The notes under the pieces: model-generated
The model's database searches: none
The model's input: the letters and a program-made list of their open reading frames with translations, nothing else
Told to the model about the DNA's origin: nothing
Shown here: piece by piece, positions 6,086 to 9,676 of the stretch
Position numbering within the stretch: the first letter of the stretch is position 1
How the letters are laid out: every line of letters begins with the position of its first letter
Assembly: GCA_964522605.1 (NCBI GenBank)
Contig: CAZFWV010000259.1
Span: 1 to 9,676, forward strand
Reading direction: 5' to 3'
Length of the DNA: 9,676 nucleotides
Source: CAVZLD01 sp964522605
GTDB taxonomy: Bacteria > Planctomycetota > Planctomycetia > Pirellulales > Pirellulaceae
Made by a program: the position numbers and the translations under genes

Positions 6086-6781
6086 CTACTCATGCGAATT
6101 CAACTCCTTCAGCACAACTTCAACGACCCGCTCGGCTAACCGTTGCGACCCTTCGGCCGTAAAATGAACATTCGCAGGCTGCTGGAGTTGTGCCATTTTA
6201 TCGGCAACGAATTCGTACAAGTCGTTCACCGGATAACCCTCCCCAAGACAGCGACACATTACTCGGTCAGCTACGGCGTTATACTTAGCGGCATCACCAG
6301 GAATCCGCCCAGTGGCGCCGGGAGGTACCGGCGTCGTCGTGCACCAAATCAGTTTGGCTCCCGTCTTCTGCAAACGCCGCACAATTCGCTCCAGATTCGC
6401 CTCGTACTCTGGTAGCGGCACTTGAATCGCACCTTGATTCGGCGAAACCAACTGTCCTTTTTCGTCAATATGCTTTAGATCGTGCAGACCGAAATTGAAA
6501 TGGATCACATCCCAGGATTCTTCACCCAGCCAAGCGTCGAGCCGTTGAAGTCCCCGCGTCGTGGGGCCACAGTTGTCCGCGGGACGATAGACGTCCACCT
6601 TGCCGCGGAGTAATTCGCGGACCCGCGGTGTGTAACCGATTGAAATCGAATCCCCGAGGATTAACAGCCGAGGCAGTGGGCCGGTTGCGTTATTCGCGAG
6701 CGGTTCGTCTTGTGCGGAAACTCGCAGGCAGCCCAGCAGGAACACGAAGCTGATCAAGATCCAACGGTTGTGCCCGAACAT
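6086..6781 (-). CDS. Exported SGNH/GDSL-family hydrolase
   Basis: A 231-residue SGNH hydrolase, a family of esterases, lipases and carbohydrate deacetylases. Block I is LLILGDSISIGY (39-50) with nucleophile Ser45. HFNFGLHDLKHI (94-105) matches block III, with Gly98-Leu-His-Asp replacing the usual GxND. VHFTAEG (205-211) matches block V with His206; the aspartate normally three residues before this histidine is Ala203, so a classical Ser-Asp-His triad is not evident. The N-terminus is a signal peptide (RWILISFVFLLGC, then SAQ); LLGC at 15-18 also fits a lipobox, so it may be a lipoprotein. AAGGAAG eight bases upstream supports the start. It is convergent with the oxidoreductase. A role in removing acyl groups from a glycan is plausible from context only. 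Confidence 0.88.
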   Translation of the reverse strand: MFGHNRWILISFVFLLGCLRVSAQDEPLANNATGPLPRLLILGDSISIGYTPRVRELLRGKVDVYRPADNCGPTTRGLQRLDAWLGEESWDVIHFNFGLHDLKHIDEKGQLVSPNQGAIQVPLPEYEANLERIVRRLQKTGAKLIWCTTTPVPPGATGRIPGDAAKYNAVADRVMCRCLGEGYPVNDLYEFVADKMAQLQQPANVHFTAEGSQRLAERVVEVVLKELNSHE

Positions 6782-7100
6782 GATAAATGCTTCCTTCTAA
6801 CGATACGGTCAGTGAGCGGCGGAAGCTCAGCTCATCCAGCTGACTCGCCAGCGCCCGCTTTTTACCGCGCGACGTGCTCTTCAGCGAGCCCATTCGCCGT
6901 TGTTCCGCAGAAAGGCCTCCAGGAAATACGCTGATCACGCCGAGTGCCTGGTTACTGCCCTTCTTCAGCGCATCCGCCACGCAATCGTGCCGGAAGAATA
7001 GGAAGCGATCACTTTCGCTAACGAGTACGCCAGATGTACAATTGACGGATCGCGTGTGGGGCGATTGCTTGAGGCGATTTCCTGTGGGGAGGAATTGGCC
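6782..7100. other. Divergent intergenic region, about 320 bases
   Basis: Lies between two divergently transcribed genes and must hold both promoters; neither was identified with confidence. A minus-strand frame (about 6782-6995) stays open and reads VADALKKGSNQALGVISVFP, but it has no ribosome binding site, overlaps the start of the SGNH gene and matches no family I know. It may be a gene remnant. Confidence 0.4.
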
Positions 7101-7607
7101 ATGGTTCGTCAGACGTTACCGAAATTTGATATGGAGGCGTGTGAGACGGGCTGTTGTCCCCCGTTCGATCCCGCGGCGTGGGATGGAGAGGAATTCGAAT
7201 TCCCCGATCGGTTGTTCTTGCGCGCGACGACCAGGAGCTTTCTGCACATACCACTCAACATTGGCTCCGTCTTTCGACGAACGATGGCCAAGATTCAGCA
7301 GGCGGATGCGGCGGCCAGCGATGAGTTCCTTGTTCTGTCGACCGATCCTTCACCGTGGCGCGGCGAACATTATTTCTTGGTGACGAAGCCGATACCCGGC
7401 GCGGAAATCACAACCGTTCCTGGACACTTTCTCGCGAAGGTCTACGAAGGCCCGTACCGGCAGGCTGGTCAATGGGTCCGAGACATGCAGCGACATGTCG
7501 AATCACGCGGACAGCAGATGCGAAAGTTGTACTTCTTCTACACGACCTGTCCGAAATGCGCGAAGCACTATGGGAAAAACTACGTCGTCGCGTTTGCCGA
7601 GGTGTGA
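7101..7607 (+). CDS. Conserved cysteine-containing protein, GyrI-like or 'hydrolase' family, function unproven
   Basis: A 168-residue soluble protein without signal peptide or membrane segment. It resembles a widespread family often labelled simply 'hydrolase', with a GyrI-like small-molecule-binding flavour; this is from memory. Features: ETGCCPPFDPAAWDG near the N-terminus (15-29, Cys18-Cys19), FLHIPLNIGSVFRRTM (47-62), LSTDPSPWRGEHYFLVTKPIPGAE (about 79-102), FLAKVYEGPYRQAGQW (110-125), and a C-terminal YFFYTTCPKCAKHYGKNYVV (144-163) with Cys150-x-x-Cys153. The cysteines could bind a metal or be redox-active. The start is chosen for the strong GGGGAGG about eight bases upstream; the ATG at 7131 lies nearer the conserved part but has no ribosome binding site, and the frame also extends upstream to 7056. 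No partner gene is in the same unit. Confidence 0.8.
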   Translation: MVRQTLPKFDMEACETGCCPPFDPAAWDGEEFEFPDRLFLRATTRSFLHIPLNIGSVFRRTMAKIQQADAAASDEFLVLSTDPSPWRGEHYFLVTKPIPGAEITTVPGHFLAKVYEGPYRQAGQWVRDMQRHVESRGQQMRKLYFFYTTCPKCAKHYGKNYVVAFAEV

Positions 7608-7638
7608 ATTTCCAGGACGTACGGAGCGAAATAGTAGC

Positions 7639-7679
7639 AGCGGTCAAGGCGATTCGTGCTCCGGCTGCCTTTGACCGCT
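7639..7679. terminator. Long imperfect hairpin between convergent genes
   Basis: AGCGGTCAA (7639-7647) pairs with TTGACCGCT (7671-7679), extended by GGC/GCC (7648-7650 with 7667-7669) past one bulged T, giving a 12-bp stem around a 16-base loop. It lies 32 bases after the stop of the 7101 gene and about 90 bases beyond the sulfatase stop. There is no T-run on either side, so it may slow polymerase or protect the 3' ends rather than act as a classical intrinsic terminator. Confidence 0.5.
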
Positions 7680-7747
7680 CGAGTTGCGCCGGTGGATCGT
7701 GCCCCCAAAACCTCACGTGCACTCGGAGCTCAGTATCCCGCGTGTTT

Positions 7748-7764
7748 GCTGACGGTTTGTCAGC
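7748..7764. terminator. Short hairpin at the sulfatase 3' end
   Basis: GCTGAC (7748-7753) and GTCAGC (7759-7764) are perfect complements around GGTTT. It lies seven bases past the sulfatase stop on the minus strand. It lacks a U-tract and could serve either convergent gene. Confidence 0.35.
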
Positions 7765-7770
7765 GGTGTG

Positions 7771-9558
7771 TTATCGAGGAGTCGATTTCCGCGTGAGGAC
7801 GATCGCACGCACGTCCATTACCTGCGCGCCGGGTACGGCAAGCGCGCGAAGTGTGAGCGGCGCACGCCCCTGGGGCAGGGCGATTTCGCCTGCCGGGAGC
7901 GCGCGAAAATCTTTGACGTAGGACTCGCCCCTTCGTTCCACTCGATCGGCTTCCATACCATAAAGTGGCGGATCGTGGGCCTCCGTCACCTCGGTCACGA
8001 TGTGCTGATCGCCGAAACGGAGCTCGACTGTCGAACCGACATCCTTGTCGGGGCACGTATAGTAGATCTCAACCTGATACACGCCGGCCTCGTCGACTTC
8101 GACTTCCCACGTGATTCGATCCTCGGTGCTTGTCCAGTTCGTGAAGAAGGAACAATTCGGCGCTCCCGCGCTCCGTTTCACATTCCCAAACCCTCGCCCA
8201 TCCCGCGCGGGCAGAAAGGTGACGGGAAACTCCGATCCGCCAATGGGGAAGGGTCGATCGTCTTCTTCCGGCGGCAGCACTTCGGCTTTCCAAGCAGCGA
8301 CCGCGCGGCGCAACTCGGCGGCGATCTCTGGCCGCTCGGTTGAAATGTCGCGAGTTTGTCCTGGATCAGTTTTCAGGTCGTAGAGGCGGCCGCCTGCATC
8401 CAGTCGATGCTGTTGGGTCCTCACGCTAACTTGACCATTCTGGTGCGAAAACAGCATTCGTTCGGGCCATTCGACATGCGTTTGCTCCAGCAACGGGCGG
8501 AGGCTGAGTCCATCCAGAGGCTTCTCCCCGATACGCGGAACCTCGGTTAGGTCAACTAACGTGGGCAGCAGATCAATGGCTCCCGTGATCTGCGAAACGA
8601 CAGTGCCCGAAGAAATTCGGCCCGGCCAGCGGATCAAAAGCGGCGATCGCAGTCCCCCCTCGTCCGTCGAGCCTTTACGGCCTTTCATGCCGGCGTTCCA
8701 ACGCCAACTGTTCGGTCCGTTGTCGCTGAAATAGATGACGATTGTGTTCTGAGTCAGCCGCAATTCGTCGAGTTTCTGCAGCACGCGTCCCACGTTCCAA
8801 TCGATGTTCTCGCACATCGCGAGTGCGCACCGTGTCGTGTCCAGGTCTTCCTTGTCGGGATCTCGGTGCCGTAACGCGAGTGACTTCGCCTGAAAGCGAT
8901 TCCAATACTCATCCGGTACCTGGAACGGGGAATGCGGGGTGTTGTACGGCAGGTAGCAAAAGAACGGGCGATCCTTGTGTTGCTGAATAAAGTCGATCGC
9001 GTGATTCGTCAGGTCGTCGATGATGAAACCTTCGCCACGGACAATCTTGCCGTTATGCTCGAGGATCGGATCAAAATAATGCCCCCAGTGCCCGGAGGTG
9101 AAGCCATAATACTCATCGAATCCGCGCGCTCGAGGATGATACGCTCCCTGTGTTCCGTTATGCCATTTGCCAAACGCGCCCGTGGCGTAACCCGCCTGTT
9201 GAAACGCCTCCGCGACCGTCCGTTCGTCAATATTCAACCGTTCCCGACCGGTGCTGACGCCGCGCACGCCACCGCGCGGATGATAGCGTCCGGTGAGAAA
9301 CTCCGCGCGCGTCGGTGCGCACACCGAGCAGACAAAGAAATGTTCGAAGCGAGCGCCGTCGCGCGCCAGCGAGTCAATATGAGGCGTACTTAGATTCGTA
9401 TTCCCGTGAACACTTAGGTCGCCCCAGCCCTGATCGTCAGCCAGGAAGATGACCACATTCGGTCGCGACGGTGCGGCTGCCGAGCACGGGTGTGTGAGCG
9501 GTCGACCGCCAAGGATCAATGTACACGCAATGATTGAGACCGTAGTTCGCCAAGACAT
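7771..9558 (-). CDS. Exported Cys-type sulfatase with C-terminal beta-sandwich-like extension
   Basis: A 595-residue type I sulfatase that hydrolyses sulfate esters using a formylglycine made from cysteine. Positions count from the ATG at 9558. A signal peptide (MSWRTTVSIIACTLILGG to about SAAA, 1-29) is followed by NVVIFLADDQGWGD (metal ligands Asp41, Asp42), the modification motif CAPTRAEFLTG (Cys80, Pro82, Arg84), GKWHNG (Lys131, His133), NTPHSP (His209), FSDNG (Asp279, Asn280) and GRKGSTDEGG (Lys295). The catalytic set is complete, so it should be active if matured; no maturase is in the window. From about residue 436 to the end is an extra domain (WEVEVDEAGVYQVEIYYTCP, then VELRFGD) resembling carbohydrate-binding beta-sandwiches. 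The start is chosen for GGGAAG five bases upstream; an in-frame ATG at 9606 lacks one. The sulfated substrate cannot be read from sequence. Confidence 0.93.
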   Translation of the reverse strand: MSWRTTVSIIACTLILGGRPLTHPCSAAAPSRPNVVIFLADDQGWGDLSVHGNTNLSTPHIDSLARDGARFEHFFVCSVCAPTRAEFLTGRYHPRGGVRGVSTGRERLNIDERTVAEAFQQAGYATGAFGKWHNGTQGAYHPRARGFDEYYGFTSGHWGHYFDPILEHNGKIVRGEGFIIDDLTNHAIDFIQQHKDRPFFCYLPYNTPHSPFQVPDEYWNRFQAKSLALRHRDPDKEDLDTTRCALAMCENIDWNVGRVLQKLDELRLTQNTIVIYFSDNGPNSWRWNAGMKGRKGSTDEGGLRSPLLIRWPGRISSGTVVSQITGAIDLLPTLVDLTEVPRIGEKPLDGLSLRPLLEQTHVEWPERMLFSHQNGQVSVRTQQHRLDAGGRLYDLKTDPGQTRDISTERPEIAAELRRAVAAWKAEVLPPEEDDRPFPIGGSEFPVTFLPARDGRGFGNVKRSAGAPNCSFFTNWTSTEDRITWEVEVDEAGVYQVEIYYTCPDKDVGSTVELRFGDQHIVTEVTEAHDPPLYGMEADRVERRGESYVKDFRALPAGEIALPQGRAPLTLRALAVPGAQVMDVRAIVLTRKSTPR

Positions 9559-9648
9559 GGTTGCTTCCCAAATCTGAAATCGCCGAAAGATTACAAGTGG
9601 TTTCATAACCGTTCTCGTGACAGGGTGGCTGGTGGCAGAGCGCAGCGA

Positions 9649-9676
9649 TGCCCCAGTTTGCCGATCTGCTGGGGCA
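9649..9676. repeat. Inverted repeat at the window edge
   Basis: TGCCCCAG (9649-9656) pairs with CTGGGGCA (9669-9676) around a 12-base loop. It lies upstream of the sulfatase gene and touches the window end, so it may be longer. It could be the terminator of a gene beyond the window or a regulatory element. Confidence 0.45.

Noticed and set aside
6690..6980. Minus-strand open frame reading VADALKKGSNQALGVISVFP
   Set aside because: GTG start with no ribosome binding site, overlap with the SGNH gene start, and no recognisable family; kept only as a possible remnant.
8932..9393. 153-codon plus-strand frame inside the sulfatase gene
   Set aside because: It is antisense to the conserved sulfatase catalytic core and has no motif of its own.

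Overview
The window looks like part of a draft or metagenome-assembled genome of a planctomycete-type bacterium (Planctomycetota, Pirellulales-like). Taxonomy is an inference. It rests on the mix of a Cys-type secreted sulfatase, a Tat-exported Gfo/Idh/MocA oxidoreductase, an exported SGNH hydrolase, a NagB-like sugar-phosphate isomerase and a short lipoprotein. Genes are mostly single units on alternating strands with wide intergenic spaces, and GC is high nearly throughout. No rRNA, tRNA or CRISPR array was seen. A 100-N assembly gap lies at 4306-4405.

Layout. At the left edge, a REP-associated tyrosine transposase (RAYT, Y1/HUH family) runs on the minus strand and is cut by the window start. 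Just upstream of it (847-981) is a cluster of hairpins and GGACAGGCAC cores that looks like its REP substrate. A small secreted fasciclin (FAS1) protein follows (1147-1644) with a clear intrinsic terminator. A divergent NagB-like protein (1995-2927, minus) and a 75-residue lipoprotein (3166-3393) come next. About 1.4 kb without a recognisable gene (3394-4781) holds a second cluster of GGACAGGCG repeats and the gap, whose flanks are an identical 55-bp duplication.

The right half is a glycan-processing neighbourhood: a Tat-signal Gfo/Idh/MocA oxidoreductase (4782-5984), a convergent exported SGNH/GDSL hydrolase (6086-6781, minus), a 168-residue cysteine-containing protein of unproven function (7101-7607), and a large exported sulfatase with a C-terminal beta-sandwich-like extension (7771-9558, minus). 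Convergent pairs are separated by hairpins at 5995-6016 and 7639-7679.

How they might work together (inference): the sulfatase could remove sulfate and the SGNH hydrolase acyl esters from a polysaccharide outside the cytoplasm, the oxidoreductase could act on released sugars, and the NagB-like protein on a sugar phosphate. They do not form an operon, so joint function is unproven. The most unusual material is the RAYT with its two GGACAGGC repeat clusters, and the altered active-site motifs in the NagB-like, oxidoreductase and SGNH proteins.
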